A DNA stretch of 6,813 nt from CAYGTS01 sp964352905 (GCA_964352905.1 CAYGTS010000135.1:1-6813); one strand, 5' to 3'; numbered from the stretch's first letter, positions 1-6,792 are shown. Numbers and translations are program-made. Notes: generated from the letters alone by a model not told the origin.

Positions 1-111
1 CTTTCTCAAAAAGATTTTCGCCGTTTTTATCACCAAATCTGAACGTTCTCGGTAACTATAAAGCTACGAGGGTGAGCAGATACGTTATTGTTTAGTATGT
101 GTTGTGCGCGC

Positions 112-151
112 CGGTCATTGCGAGGAGCGTTAGCGACGTGGCAATCCAGGG
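112..151 (+). repeat. Dispersed palindromic repeat unit, left copy
   Basis: This is a GC-rich unit of the form TCATTGCGAG (115-124), a variable middle, then GGCAATCCAGGG (140-151). It is itself an imperfect palindrome, since ATTGC near its start pairs with GCAAT near its end. Its two ends are exact reverse complements of the ends of the unit at 236-268; the middles differ. Units of this general form recur in many bacterial genomes as short intergenic REP-like repeats; that is my recollection, not a search result. The composition contrasts with the AT-rich surroundings. Confidence 0.75.
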
Positions 152-235
152 AAAGGATCTGCGATTTTGCAAAGTTTCTCTGTGCGATCGCCTGCACTGA
201 AAAGCATAGCCTTTAATACTACACTTTATGCCACA

Positions 236-268
236 CCCTGGATTGCCGCGCTTCGCTCGCAATGACGG
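236..268 (-). repeat. Dispersed palindromic repeat unit, right copy (inverted)
   Basis: This is an inverted partner of the unit at 112-151. CCCTGGATTGCC (236-247) is the exact reverse complement of 140-151, and CTCGCAATGA (256-265) is the exact reverse complement of 115-124. The middle is shorter and reads as a GCGCTTCGC-type mini-hairpin. Read on the minus strand it starts CCGTCATTGCGAGCGAAGC, nearly the same as the partial copy at 6793-6813. The two units face each other across 84 nt, which resembles the paired arrangement of REP units in a BIME. Confidence 0.75.
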
Positions 269-281
269 AAGTGCGGCAATC
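241..281 (-). terminator. Candidate 3'-end hairpin of the nuo transcript
   Basis: A perfect 9-bp inverted repeat, GATTGCCGC at 241-249 and GCGGCAATC at 273-281, encloses 23 nt and begins about 20 nt past the nuoN stop codon on the transcribed strand. The message could fold here into a GC-rich hairpin. A longer alternative pairing between the whole units at 112-151 and 236-268 is also possible. No T-run follows the hairpin, so it is not a textbook intrinsic terminator. It may instead protect the 3' end or only reflect the repeat family's own palindromic design. Confidence 0.3.
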
Positions 282-290
282 GCAATGACA
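273..290. repeat. Hybrid fragment of the same repeat family
   Basis: GCGGCAAT (273-280) matches the 3' part of a unit in one orientation. It is directly followed by CGCAATGAC (281-289), which matches the 5' part of a unit in the opposite orientation and repeats 259-266. It looks like the remnant of a third unit whose centre has been lost, or of recombination between two units. It is short, so the reading is tentative. Confidence 0.45.
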
Positions 291-301
291 AGATCTTCGT
301 T

Positions 302-1741
302 TTAAAAAGCCAAATGGCATAGCGAAAACAACATGCCAGGAAATAGGCCTAATGCTAACACAACTAAACCAGTAACACTAATCGCTAGATTAACATCGCT
401 CGAAATAACGAAAGGTTGCGGCTGTTTGGCTTCATCAAAATACATGACCTTAACAACACGAATGTAATAATAAGCCCCGATCACGGCAAAAATTAAGGCT
501 AAAGCGGCTAACCAAACGAAATGTTCCGCGATCAACGCTTGTAATACACCTAATTTAGCAAAGAAACCAACAGTAGGCGGAATACCAGCCATTGAAAACA
601 TGATGAGTAACATCATAAAAGCAAGCCAGGGATTGCGTGAATTTAAACCTTGAATATCTTGTAAGGTATCGACTTCAAGGCCTTTTTTGCTTAATAAAAC
701 AATCATACCAAAGCCACCGACAGACATGATGGCATAGCTGATAATATAAAACAGCGTTGCGGAATAACCTTGTGGGGTGGCTGCAATTAAGCCTAATAAC
801 ATATAACCCATGTGTGCGATGGAAGAATAAGCTAACATGCGTTTGAGGTTGGTTTGCACAATCGCGACTAAATTACCGAGCGCCATGGATAACACAGCAA
901 CGATAATTAAAAATTGTTGCCACTCAACATATAAACCAGGAGTTGCAAATAATAATAAACGAATAGCCAAACCGAGTGCGGCAATTTTGGGCGCGCTACT
1001 GATAAACAAGGTAACCGAACTGGGCGCGCCTTCATACACATCCGGCACCCACATGTGAAAAGGTACGGCACCAAATTTAAAGACAATCCCAACGACCACA
1101 AAGACTAAACCAAAAATTAACACTAGGTGTTTGTTTAAAATAACATTGCCTAGGTGTTGTGAAATTTGCGTAATATCTAAACTATTGGTAGCACCGTAAA
1201 GCATGGACATCCCATACAATAAAATGCCTGATGCCAATGCGCCCATGACAAAAAATTTCATGGCAGCTTCGGAACATTCTGCTGAGTCACGCTCTAAGGC
1301 CACCATGGCATAAAGTGGCAAGGTTAGCATTTCTAAACCTAGGTAAATGGTGACAAAGTTATGCGCCGAAACCAGCACTGACATGCCCAGGATAGAAAAA
1401 ATGGCCAGAATAAAATATTCACCGTTAGCAATATCACGTTCTGCAATATAGTAACGTGAAAATAATAAAACCACGAATGAACACAGATAAATAAAGATTT
1501 TTAAAATCCGCGCAATATTATCTAAAATAAAGGTACCGTTAAACACCGTGGCTGAGGGCTCGTTAAAAGATAGAATGATCATAGCCAGCGCCAATATTAA
1601 TGCCGCTTGCACCATATAATAAACGCTTACTGCACGATATTTTTCAGGCAAATAAAGGGTGGCTAATAAGGCAATACATGCCATCACCAAGATAATGATT
1701 TCTGGAATAATTGGAATAAGATCTAAGTATGTTACGTTCAT
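302..1741 (-). CDS. nuoN: NADH-quinone oxidoreductase subunit N (complex I, antiporter-like)
   Basis: This is a membrane-arm subunit of respiratory complex I and the antiporter-like proton channel nearest the NuoA/J/K end. The 479-residue protein is hydrophobic throughout, consistent with the family's 14 transmembrane helices and close to its usual length (about 480). The proton-path residues are in place: E137 in LGLEM (helix 5), K222 in FKFGAVPFHMWVPDVYEGAP (the broken helix 7 motif), K252 in SAPKIAALG (helix 8) and K396 in GFFAKLGVL (broken helix 12, where NuoL also has Lys). The motif TNLKRMLAYSSIAHMGYML at 297-315 is diagnostic of the proton-pumping Nuo/Mrp family. The ATG directly follows the nuoM TAA, which is in the same frame, so the start cannot lie further upstream. 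A GGGGAG Shine-Dalgarno at 1752-1757 lies inside the end of nuoM, 10 nt from the start. It is the last gene of the operon. Confidence 0.97.
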   Translation of the reverse strand: MNVTYLDLIPIIPEIIILVMACIALLATLYLPEKYRAVSVYYMVQAALILALAMIILSFNEPSATVFNGTFILDNIARILKIFIYLCSFVVLLFSRYYIAERDIANGEYFILAIFSILGMSVLVSAHNFVTIYLGLEMLTLPLYAMVALERDSAECSEAAMKFFVMGALASGILLYGMSMLYGATNSLDITQISQHLGNVILNKHLVLIFGLVFVVVGIVFKFGAVPFHMWVPDVYEGAPSSVTLFISSAPKIAALGLAIRLLLFATPGLYVEWQQFLIIVAVLSMALGNLVAIVQTNLKRMLAYSSIAHMGYMLLGLIAATPQGYSATLFYIISYAIMSVGGFGMIVLLSKKGLEVDTLQDIQGLNSRNPWLAFMMLLIMFSMAGIPPTVGFFAKLGVLQALIAEHFVWLAALALIFAVIGAYYYIRVVKVMYFDEAKQPQPFVISSDVNLAISVTGLVVLALGLFPGMLFSLCHLAF

Positions 1742-3277
1742 TTAAATAAAACTCCCCGCCCCGGTTTTTGATGCCAAACTTAACTGTAATAAATGGCCAA
1801 TTGTGGTATGGAACACATTTAAAAACGGTTGTGGGTATAAACCAATGAAAAATACAGCTGCAACCAATAAGCCAAAAATGAAAACTTCTAAGGCTGAAAT
1901 ATCACTCAAACTTTCAACACGTGTATTGGCAACTGGGCCAAAAAATACTTTTTTGAACATCCACAATGTATAACTCGCACCTAGAATTAAACTGCTCGCG
2001 GCTAAAAATGCAACCCAGAAGTGCGTTCTAAAACCAGATAAGATGACCATGAATTCCCCCACGAAACCCGCAGTACCTGGCAAACCAACATTAGACATTG
2101 CAAATACCATAAATAAGGCTGCAAACACCGGCATTTTAACGGCAACGCCACCATAATCTTTGATCATTCGCGTATGCAAGCGATCGTATAATACACCCAC
2201 ACCTAAGAACATGGCACCAGAGCTAAAGGCATGCGATAGCATTTGTACCATACCGCCTTCTAAACTTAAATAAGCATCATGATAATTGTGAGTAATGCGA
2301 ATGATTTCATAGATCATGAAAGTACCGAGTGTCGCAAATCCCATGTGTGCAATAGATGAATATGCAATTAATTTTTTCATGTCGGTTTGCACGATCGCAA
2401 CAAAGCCGATATAAACGATAGCAATTAAGGATAAAACAATCATGAGCCAATCGAGTTGAAAACAAGCATCTGGGGTGATCGGTAAATTAAAACGTAAAAA
2501 ACCATAAACCCCCATTTTTAACATTAATGCCGCTAAGATAACCGAACCACCCGCCGGCGCTTCGGTGTGCGCATCCGGTAACCAGGTATGAACTGGCCAC
2601 ATTGGCACTTTTACTGCAAAAGCCAATAAAAAAGCAATGAAAATCCAAATTTGTTCCGTCATGGATAATTGAAGAGGATAAAAATCTAAAATACTAAAGC
2701 TGCCCGATTTAAAGTGGAGATAAAGTAATGCCACTAGCATTAATGCTGAGCCTAAAAAGGTATACAAGAAAAATTTAATCGAAGCATAAGAGCGATTACT
2801 ACCACCCCAAACCCCGATACAAATATACATTGGAATTAAAATCCCTTCCCAGAAAACGTAAAATAAAATTGCATCGGTGGCGACGAATATGCCCACCATA
2901 AAACCTTGCATGAATAAAAAAGCGGCTAAATATTGCGCGACTTTAGTACGAATGGTTTTAATACTAGCCAGCACCACGACTAAAGTTGTATACGTTGCCA
3001 GCACCACAAATGGCATGGAAATACCATCTACACCAACAGTATAATTAATGCCAAATTGTTTAATCCAATCAACATTTTCAACAAACTGCATTTGCGCGGT
3101 ATTGTAGTTAAAATCAAAAAATAACGGTACGCATAAAACCAGTGACGCAGTTGCGACAACAATCGCGATAATTCTGGCTGCTTCGGCATTGCGATCGTCG
3201 CCAGTCATTAAAATCAAGGCGCCGCCAATAATTGGCAGCCAAATGAGCACACTGAGTACTGGAAAATTATATAACAT
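1742..3277 (-). CDS. nuoM: NADH-quinone oxidoreductase subunit M (complex I, antiporter-like)
   Basis: This is the middle antiporter-like subunit of the complex I membrane arm, between NuoL and NuoN, and carries one proton-translocation path. It has 511 residues, near the family's usual length, and is hydrophobic along its length (14 helices expected). Visible key residues are E144 in VFWEGILIPM (helix 5), K223 in AVKVPMWPVHTWLPDAHTEA (broken helix 7), K254 in ALMLKMGVYGF (helix 8) and E408 in GFVGEFM (broken helix 12, the Glu typical of NuoM in place of Lys). TDMKKLIAYSSIAHMGF at 298-314 is the family signature. The loop at about 315-341 is roughly 11-12 residues longer than I recall for E. 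coli NuoM. The ATG lies 16 nt after the nuoL stop, with AGGG about 10 nt upstream, and an in-frame TAG in the gap excludes a longer start. The stop codon abuts the nuoN ATG. Confidence 0.97.
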   Translation of the reverse strand: MLYNFPVLSVLIWLPIIGGALILMTGDDRNAEAARIIAIVVATASLVLCVPLFFDFNYNTAQMQFVENVDWIKQFGINYTVGVDGISMPFVVLATYTTLVVVLASIKTIRTKVAQYLAAFLFMQGFMVGIFVATDAILFYVFWEGILIPMYICIGVWGGSNRSYASIKFFLYTFLGSALMLVALLYLHFKSGSFSILDFYPLQLSMTEQIWIFIAFLLAFAVKVPMWPVHTWLPDAHTEAPAGGSVILAALMLKMGVYGFLRFNLPITPDACFQLDWLMIVLSLIAIVYIGFVAIVQTDMKKLIAYSSIAHMGFATLGTFMIYEIIRITHNYHDAYLSLEGGMVQMLSHAFSSGAMFLGVGVLYDRLHTRMIKDYGGVAVKMPVFAALFMVFAMSNVGLPGTAGFVGEFMVILSGFRTHFWVAFLAASSLILGASYTLWMFKKVFFGPVANTRVESLSDISALEVFIFGLLVAAVFFIGLYPQPFLNVFHTTIGHLLQLSLASKTGAGSFI

Positions 3278-3293
3278 TCTTTTTAAACCCTAG

Positions 3294-5273
3294 TTAACTA
3301 CCCAACAATATCCAACACAAAAAGAACAATAGCCCTATCACCATCACAAAAGCATAGTGGAATAAATAACCCGATTGGATTTTTCTCACCATACCGGATA
3401 AGGTTTCAATCATGCGGCCTGATCCATTAACAAAAATACCATCAATAAAAATTAAATCTGAAACTTTATATAAAAAATTACCGAGCTTCAGCGTACCTTT
3501 AACTAAAAAGAAATTATTAAAAGCATCAAACCCATATTTATTAATTAAAATAAAATAAAGCCATTTAAAACGATTCACTAACAAGGTTGGTAATTGCGTC
3601 ATGCGATGATAGAACAACCATGAAATAAAAATACCAAACACGGCAAACCAAAATGGCAGCGTGGTCACGGCATGCAATGCTTGATACCCAATATTATGAT
3701 AATCATGCGACATATCAGCTAAAACATTAAGTTTTGGTAATACAAAAATAGAAGAGCCGAGTAATGAAGGTGAAGCATATAACATGTGATAATTCATGAG
3801 CATGCCTAAACCAAATGAAGGAATGGCTAAACACACTAAAGGCAACCATACCACCCAAGGTGATTCTTTTAAATGCGCGCGCGTATGCGCATCAAAACGT
3901 TCCTTACCATGAAACGTCATAAAAAAAGCACGAAAAGTATAAAGTGCGGTAACAAAAGCACCGCCTAACACACAAATATACGCATAAGTGTGTCCTGGGG
4001 TTACACATAAACGCACTGCTTCTATAACCGCATCTTTAGAATAAAACCCAGCAAACGGTGGTATAGCAGAAAGCGCCAACCCACCAACTAAAAAGGTAAT
4101 CCAGGTGATGGGCATATATTTATAAAGCCCCCCCATTTTACGCATATCTTGTTCATGATGCATGCCAAGGATAACTGAACCCGCGGCTAAGAATAATAGC
4201 GCTTTAAAACAGGCATGCGTGGTTAAATGAAAAATACCGGCAGAAAAAGCCGAAGCACCGCAGCCCGCCATCATGTAACCGAGTTGCGATAAGGTTGAAT
4301 AGGCAATCACGCGTTTAATATCGAATTGCACGACACCAACGATGCCTAAAAATAACGCGCCGGATGCGCCCAAAATTAGCACCATTGATAACGCCACAGG
4401 TGATAATTCAAACAAGGGCGACATGCGTGCAACCATATAAACACCCGCAGTGACCATGGTTGCGGCGTGAATTAAGGCCGAAATCGGTGTGGGGCCTTCC
4501 ATTGATTCTGGCAGCCAGATGTGTAAAGGAATTTGCGCAGATTTACCCATCGCACCAATAAATAATAAAATACAAATCACGGTTACAATTTGCCAATGCA
4601 ACCCTGGCAAAATAGTGATAGATTGTGATGCAGCATGCGCAGCCGGTGCCATCGCAAACACTTGTGAATATTCTAAGGTACCAAAGGTGGTTAAGACAGC
4701 ACCCAGTCCTAAAATAAAGCCAAAGTCACCGACACGGTTGGCAATAAACGCTTTTAAACTACCAGCAACGGCTGAAGGCTTTTTGAAATAAAAACCGATT
4801 AATAAGTAAGAAACTAAACCAACACCTTCCCAGCCAAAAAACAACACTAAAAAATTATTGGCAAGCACTAAGCAAATCATGAAAAAAGTAAATAATGAAA
4901 TATAACTGAAAAACCGTTGATAGCCTTCATCATCATGCATGTAGCCAATACTGTAAATATGCACCAGCAACGATACAAAAGTGACAACAACTAACATTAA
5001 TGCGGATAAGTGATCGACTAAAAAGCCAATACTAAAATCAAAACTACCACTATTCACCCACGTGTATAAAGTCCACGACTGCGTAGCGATCTGATCAATA
5101 AAAACCAGTTTCGCAACGTACAGTGATAAAACAAAAGCAACTGCCACACCAGTAATAGTAATGCGATGCGCTGAGACACGACCAATTTTATAGCCAAGCA
5201 CACCCGCAACAATTGAGGCAAATAAAGGTACCAAAGCAATCAGTACGACGATGGTATTAAAATAGCTTTCCAC
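3294..5273 (-). CDS. nuoL: NADH-quinone oxidoreductase subunit L (complex I, antiporter-like with lateral helix)
   Basis: This is the distal antiporter-like subunit of complex I, at the far tip of the membrane arm. It has 659 residues, longer than the E. coli protein (613). The proton-path residues are present: E149 in FFGWEGVGLVSYLLIGFYF, D183 in NRVGDFGF, K244 in GKSAQIPLHIWLPESMEGPT (broken helix 7), K357 in THACFKALLF, and K413-D414 in GFYSKDAVIE (broken helix 12). FDIKRVIAYSTLSQLGYMM at 317-335 is the family signature. Residues about 560-635, polar and amphipathic before a last hydrophobic helix (638-657), correspond to the long lateral helix HL that runs along M and N. The start is GTG: a TAA lies two codons upstream in the same frame and no Met occurs before about residue 87, while AAAAGGA sits 6 nt upstream. 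The extra length seems spread over loops (for example 205-226 and 495-535), not in a new domain. Confidence 0.97.
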   Translation of the reverse strand: MESYFNTIVVLIALVPLFASIVAGVLGYKIGRVSAHRITITGVAVAFVLSLYVAKLVFIDQIATQSWTLYTWVNSGSFDFSIGFLVDHLSALMLVVVTFVSLLVHIYSIGYMHDDEGYQRFFSYISLFTFFMICLVLANNFLVLFFGWEGVGLVSYLLIGFYFKKPSAVAGSLKAFIANRVGDFGFILGLGAVLTTFGTLEYSQVFAMAPAAHAASQSITILPGLHWQIVTVICILLFIGAMGKSAQIPLHIWLPESMEGPTPISALIHAATMVTAGVYMVARMSPLFELSPVALSMVLILGASGALFLGIVGVVQFDIKRVIAYSTLSQLGYMMAGCGASAFSAGIFHLTTHACFKALLFLAAGSVILGMHHEQDMRKMGGLYKYMPITWITFLVGGLALSAIPPFAGFYSKDAVIEAVRLCVTPGHTYAYICVLGGAFVTALYTFRAFFMTFHGKERFDAHTRAHLKESPWVVWLPLVCLAIPSFGLGMLMNYHMLYASPSLLGSSIFVLPKLNVLADMSHDYHNIGYQALHAVTTLPFWFAVFGIFISWLFYHRMTQLPTLLVNRFKWLYFILINKYGFDAFNNFFLVKGTLKLGNFLYKVSDLIFIDGIFVNGSGRMIETLSGMVRKIQSGYLFHYAFVMVIGLLFFLCWILLGS

Positions 5274-5276
5274 AAT

Positions 5277-5582
5277 TTATCCTTTTAATTGATTAAGTTG
5301 TTCAACATCAATCGCACCGCGATTGCGGAAGACTAGCATTAAAATAGCCAAACCAATCGCCGCTTCTGCCGCAGCAACGGTTAAAATAAAAAAGACAAAT
5401 ACTTCGCCTTGCACATTTTGCAAATAATGCGAAAAAGCAATGAAATTAATATTAACGGCCAAAAGATTTAACTCAACACACATTAGGAGCGTAATTAAGT
5501 TTTTACGATTAATCGCAATACCCGCCAGGCTTAAACCAAACACAATTGCACCCACAATTAAATAATTTGAAATTGGAATCAT
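5277..5582 (-). CDS. nuoK: NADH-quinone oxidoreductase subunit K (complex I)
   Basis: This is a small membrane-arm subunit that, with NuoA and NuoJ, links the quinone site to the antiporter-like subunits; it is related to MnhC/MrpC. It has 101 residues, the standard length, with three hydrophobic helices at about 5-22, 28-50 and 61-85. The two buried glutamates needed for proton transfer in the family are present: E37 in LMCVELNLLAVNINF and E73 in AAAEAAIGLAI (E36 and E72 in E. coli). The start ATG overlaps the nuoJ stop by 4 nt (ATGA) and is preceded at 4 nt by a strong GGGGGAG Shine-Dalgarno (5587-5593), so translation is probably coupled to nuoJ. The TAA stop is in the same frame as the downstream nuoL, with only one codon (ATT) between it and the nuoL GTG. 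Confidence 0.97.
   Translation of the reverse strand: MIPISNYLIVGAIVFGLSLAGIAINRKNLITLLMCVELNLLAVNINFIAFSHYLQNVQGEVFVFFILTVAAAEAAIGLAILMLVFRNRGAIDVEQLNQLKG
5280..5286 (-). promoter_or_regulatory. Shine-Dalgarno of nuoL, supporting a GTG start
   Basis: AAAAGGA on the minus strand lies 6 nt before the GTG at 5273-5271 and overlaps the last codons of nuoK. No ATG or TTG lies in frame between the upstream TAA and this GTG, so the site fixes the GTG as the nuoL start. A ribosome finishing nuoK would cover this site, which suggests coupled re-initiation. Confidence 0.75.
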
Positions 5583-6214
5583 TGCGCTCCCCCTTTCTTG
5601 TTGTCATCTTGCATTTTAATAATTTTTAAGCGTTGCTGTTTGTTGGCTTTTAATTGCTGCGCAACTTTCTGGCTCTTACTGCCAGGACGTGGGCCGCGGA
5701 ATGCCAAACTAATCGCGGAAATCATGGCAACCAGCAACAACACACCCGCTAATTCAAAGGCTAAACTGTATTGCTCAAATAGTACGATTCCAACGGCTGC
5801 AATATTATTGTAATTGGCTGGCTCTTGGATTTCACTCGCCACATGATTAACAAAGCGGAAATGTGACGGCATTACTACCCAAATCATGAGTGCGAGCAAT
5901 ATCGCAAACACTAAAACACCTAACGGTAAATAACGCACAAAGCCCTGTTGTAGTGGCGCCGTATCAATGTTAAGCATCATGACCACGAATAAAAATAAGG
6001 TCATCACCGCGCCCACATAAACTAAAATTAAAATTAAGCCTAAGAACGCCGCATGTAACAAAATCCACAATGCTGCGGTTGCCACAAAACACAGTACGAG
6101 AAACAAGACACCGCGCACGGGGTTGCGTGCGGTAATCACCATTAAACTTGCAAAAACTAAAATCGCGGCAAAAGAAAAGAAAACGATGTATTGTAGTAGT
6201 AACCCGGTATTCAT
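5579..6214 (-). CDS. nuoJ: NADH-quinone oxidoreductase subunit J (complex I)
   Basis: This membrane-arm subunit packs with NuoA, NuoK and NuoH near the quinone chamber. Its third helix, which changes shape during turnover in structural work on the family, is part of the coupling path. It has 211 residues with five hydrophobic segments at about 7-27, 34-53, 56-81, 95-115 and 143-171. The conserved helix 3 motif LVYVGAVMTLFLFVVMMLNI (64-83) identifies the family, as does the early ITARNPVRGVLFLV (27-40). After residue 172 there is a hydrophilic Lys/Gln-rich tail of about 40 residues, longer than in E. coli NuoJ (184 residues in total). The start ATG shares one base with the nuoI stop (TAATG), with GGAG at 6223-6226, 8 nt upstream. 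The end overlaps nuoK by 4 nt. Confidence 0.96.
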   Translation of the reverse strand: MNTGLLLQYIVFFSFAAILVFASLMVITARNPVRGVLFLVLCFVATAALWILLHAAFLGLILILVYVGAVMTLFLFVVMMLNIDTAPLQQGFVRYLPLGVLVFAILLALMIWVVMPSHFRFVNHVASEIQEPANYNNIAAVGIVLFEQYSLAFELAGVLLLVAMISAISLAFRGPRPGSKSQKVAQQLKANKQQRLKIIKMQDDNKKGGAQ

Positions 6215-6702
6215 TAGCGATACTCCGCATCGATGCCGCGATCGTGGGCGATTAAAGGTTCATATTTATCGCCAATCGCTAATAATTTTTCTTTAGTCAT
6301 GATGTTTTGGCCACGTTTTTCAAAGTGGTATAACGATACGCTGGTTTCAACAATCGAATCAACCGGGCAAGATTCTTCACAAAAACCGCAGTAAATGCAT
6401 TTGAATAAATCGATTTCATATTTGGATGTGCGTCTTGATCCATCCGCACGCTCTGTGGATTCAATGGTAATCGCAAGCGCCGGGCACACTGCTTCACATA
6501 ATTTGCAAGCAATGCAGCGCTCTTCACCGTTGGGATAACGCCGCAAAGCATGTAAGCCGCGAAAACGCGGTGAATACGGTGTTTTTTCTTCGGGAAATAG
6601 GATCGTAATTTTTCTTTTAAAGAAATATTTACCAGTTAATTTTAAACCTTTTAGTAATTCCCATAATAAAAAGCTTTTTAATAAACGACTAATTGCTTTC
6701 AT
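6214..6702 (-). CDS. nuoI: NADH-quinone oxidoreductase subunit I (complex I, 2x[4Fe-4S] ferredoxin-like)
   Basis: This is the peripheral-arm subunit that carries clusters N6a and N6b and passes electrons from NuoG toward N2 in NuoB. Its 162 residues match the usual proteobacterial length. Two classical CxxCxxCxxxCP motifs are complete: C63, C66, C69, C73 (CIACKLCEAVCP) and C102, C105, C108, C112 (CIYCGFCEESCP). The N-terminal LLKGLKLTGKYFFKRKITI (17-35) is the amphipathic segment that lies on the membrane arm, and SPRFRGLHALRRYPNGEERC (44-63) is a strong family signature. An in-frame TAA two codons upstream excludes a longer start. The ribosome site is weak (AAGAG at 6712-6716, 9 nt away), while a better AGGG serves an overlapping mini-ORF. 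It begins the tightly packed six-gene block, and nuoH is not adjacent within the window. Confidence 0.97.
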   Translation of the reverse strand: MKAISRLLKSFLLWELLKGLKLTGKYFFKRKITILFPEEKTPYSPRFRGLHALRRYPNGEERCIACKLCEAVCPALAITIESTERADGSRRTSKYEIDLFKCIYCGFCEESCPVDSIVETSVSLYHFEKRGQNIMTKEKLLAIGDKYEPLIAHDRGIDAEYR

Positions 6703-6724
6703 ACTTTAATACTCTTAAATTCAT
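6689..6724 (-). CDS. Possible 11-codon leader ORF overlapping the nuoI start
   Basis: Reading from ATG at 6724-6722 gives MNLRVLKYESN and a TAG at 6691-6689, so it overlaps the first codons of nuoI in another frame. AGGG at 6731-6734 lies 6 nt upstream, a better-placed ribosome site than that of nuoI itself. It could be a translational coupling leader that brings ribosomes to the nuoI ATG inside it. It could equally be chance in AT-rich sequence; no similarity to a known peptide is claimed. Confidence 0.2.
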   Translation of the reverse strand: MNLRVLKYESN

Positions 6725-6750
6725 TTTAAACCCTGTTTCCTTTATCCAGA

Positions 6751-6770
6751 TCCGCATTGCGCGTCGCTCC
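6751..6770. repeat. Possible decayed copy of the dispersed repeat
   Basis: TCCGCATTGCGCGTCGCTCC resembles, with gaps, the reverse complement of the unit at 112-151 (ATTGCCACGTCGCTAACGCTCC). It lies 22 nt from the clear partial unit at 6793-6813 and in the opposite sense, so the pair may repeat the inverted arrangement seen at 112-268. The match is partial and the call weak. Confidence 0.3.
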
Positions 6771-6792
6771 TAACTAACTTCAATTTGGATAT

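Larger units (their letters stand above)
1..301. other. Intergenic region downstream of nuoN, repeat-bearing
   Basis: This stretch has no convincing gene. Bases 1-111 are AT-rich with short open stretches only. The first plus-strand frame is open from the left edge to a TGA at 40-42 and could be the last 13 codons of a gene arriving from the left, but that is too short to judge. From 112 to 290 it holds two inverted repeat units and a hybrid fragment, listed separately. Between the two units (152-235) lies unremarkable sequence with one GCGATCGC palindrome at 184-191. I see no tRNA, no promoter with both hexamers, and no classical hairpin followed by a T-run. Confidence 0.7.

Noticed and set aside
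1..42. Tail of a plus-strand gene entering from the left edge
   Set aside because: Thirteen open codons are expected by chance and the translation matches nothing I recognise. Another plus-strand frame is open even longer (to about 95), so I cannot choose.
184..191. GCGATCGC palindrome (HIP1-like octamer)
   Set aside because: I noticed only this one copy, so there is no sign of the frequent repetition seen in cyanobacteria.
112..290. CRISPR array
   Set aside because: The units are inverted, not directly repeated, and the spacings are unequal, with no regular 30-40 nt spacers.
837..1058. 73-codon plus-strand open frame opposite nuoN
   Set aside because: It is antisense to conserved nuoN motifs and low in recognisable sequence; a shadow of the real gene.
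4489..4791. 100-codon plus-strand open frame opposite nuoL
   Set aside because: It lies wholly antisense to the conserved core of nuoL, including the broken helix 7 motif. Its translation is Cys/Pro/Lys-scattered with no domain, and no ribosome site is evident.
5970..6230. 86-codon minus-strand frame over the start of nuoJ
   Set aside because: It is in another frame of nuoJ, whose helices and family motifs are clear. The Arg/Cys/Phe-rich product is typical of an out-of-frame reading.
6297..6551. 84-codon minus-strand frame within nuoI
   Set aside because: It is out of frame with the two complete Fe-S motifs of nuoI.
302..6702. Mrp/Mnh-type antiporter or hydrogenase-4 operon instead of complex I
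   Set aside because: The presence of nuoI with two 4Fe-4S motifs, nuoJ and nuoK in canonical order, and the lateral helix at the end of NuoL, fit respiratory complex I.
6703..6740. Sigma-70 promoter for nuoI from TAAAAT at 6723-6728
   Set aside because: No hexamer resembling TTGACA lies 16-18 nt upstream, and TAAAAT is common in AT-rich sequence.
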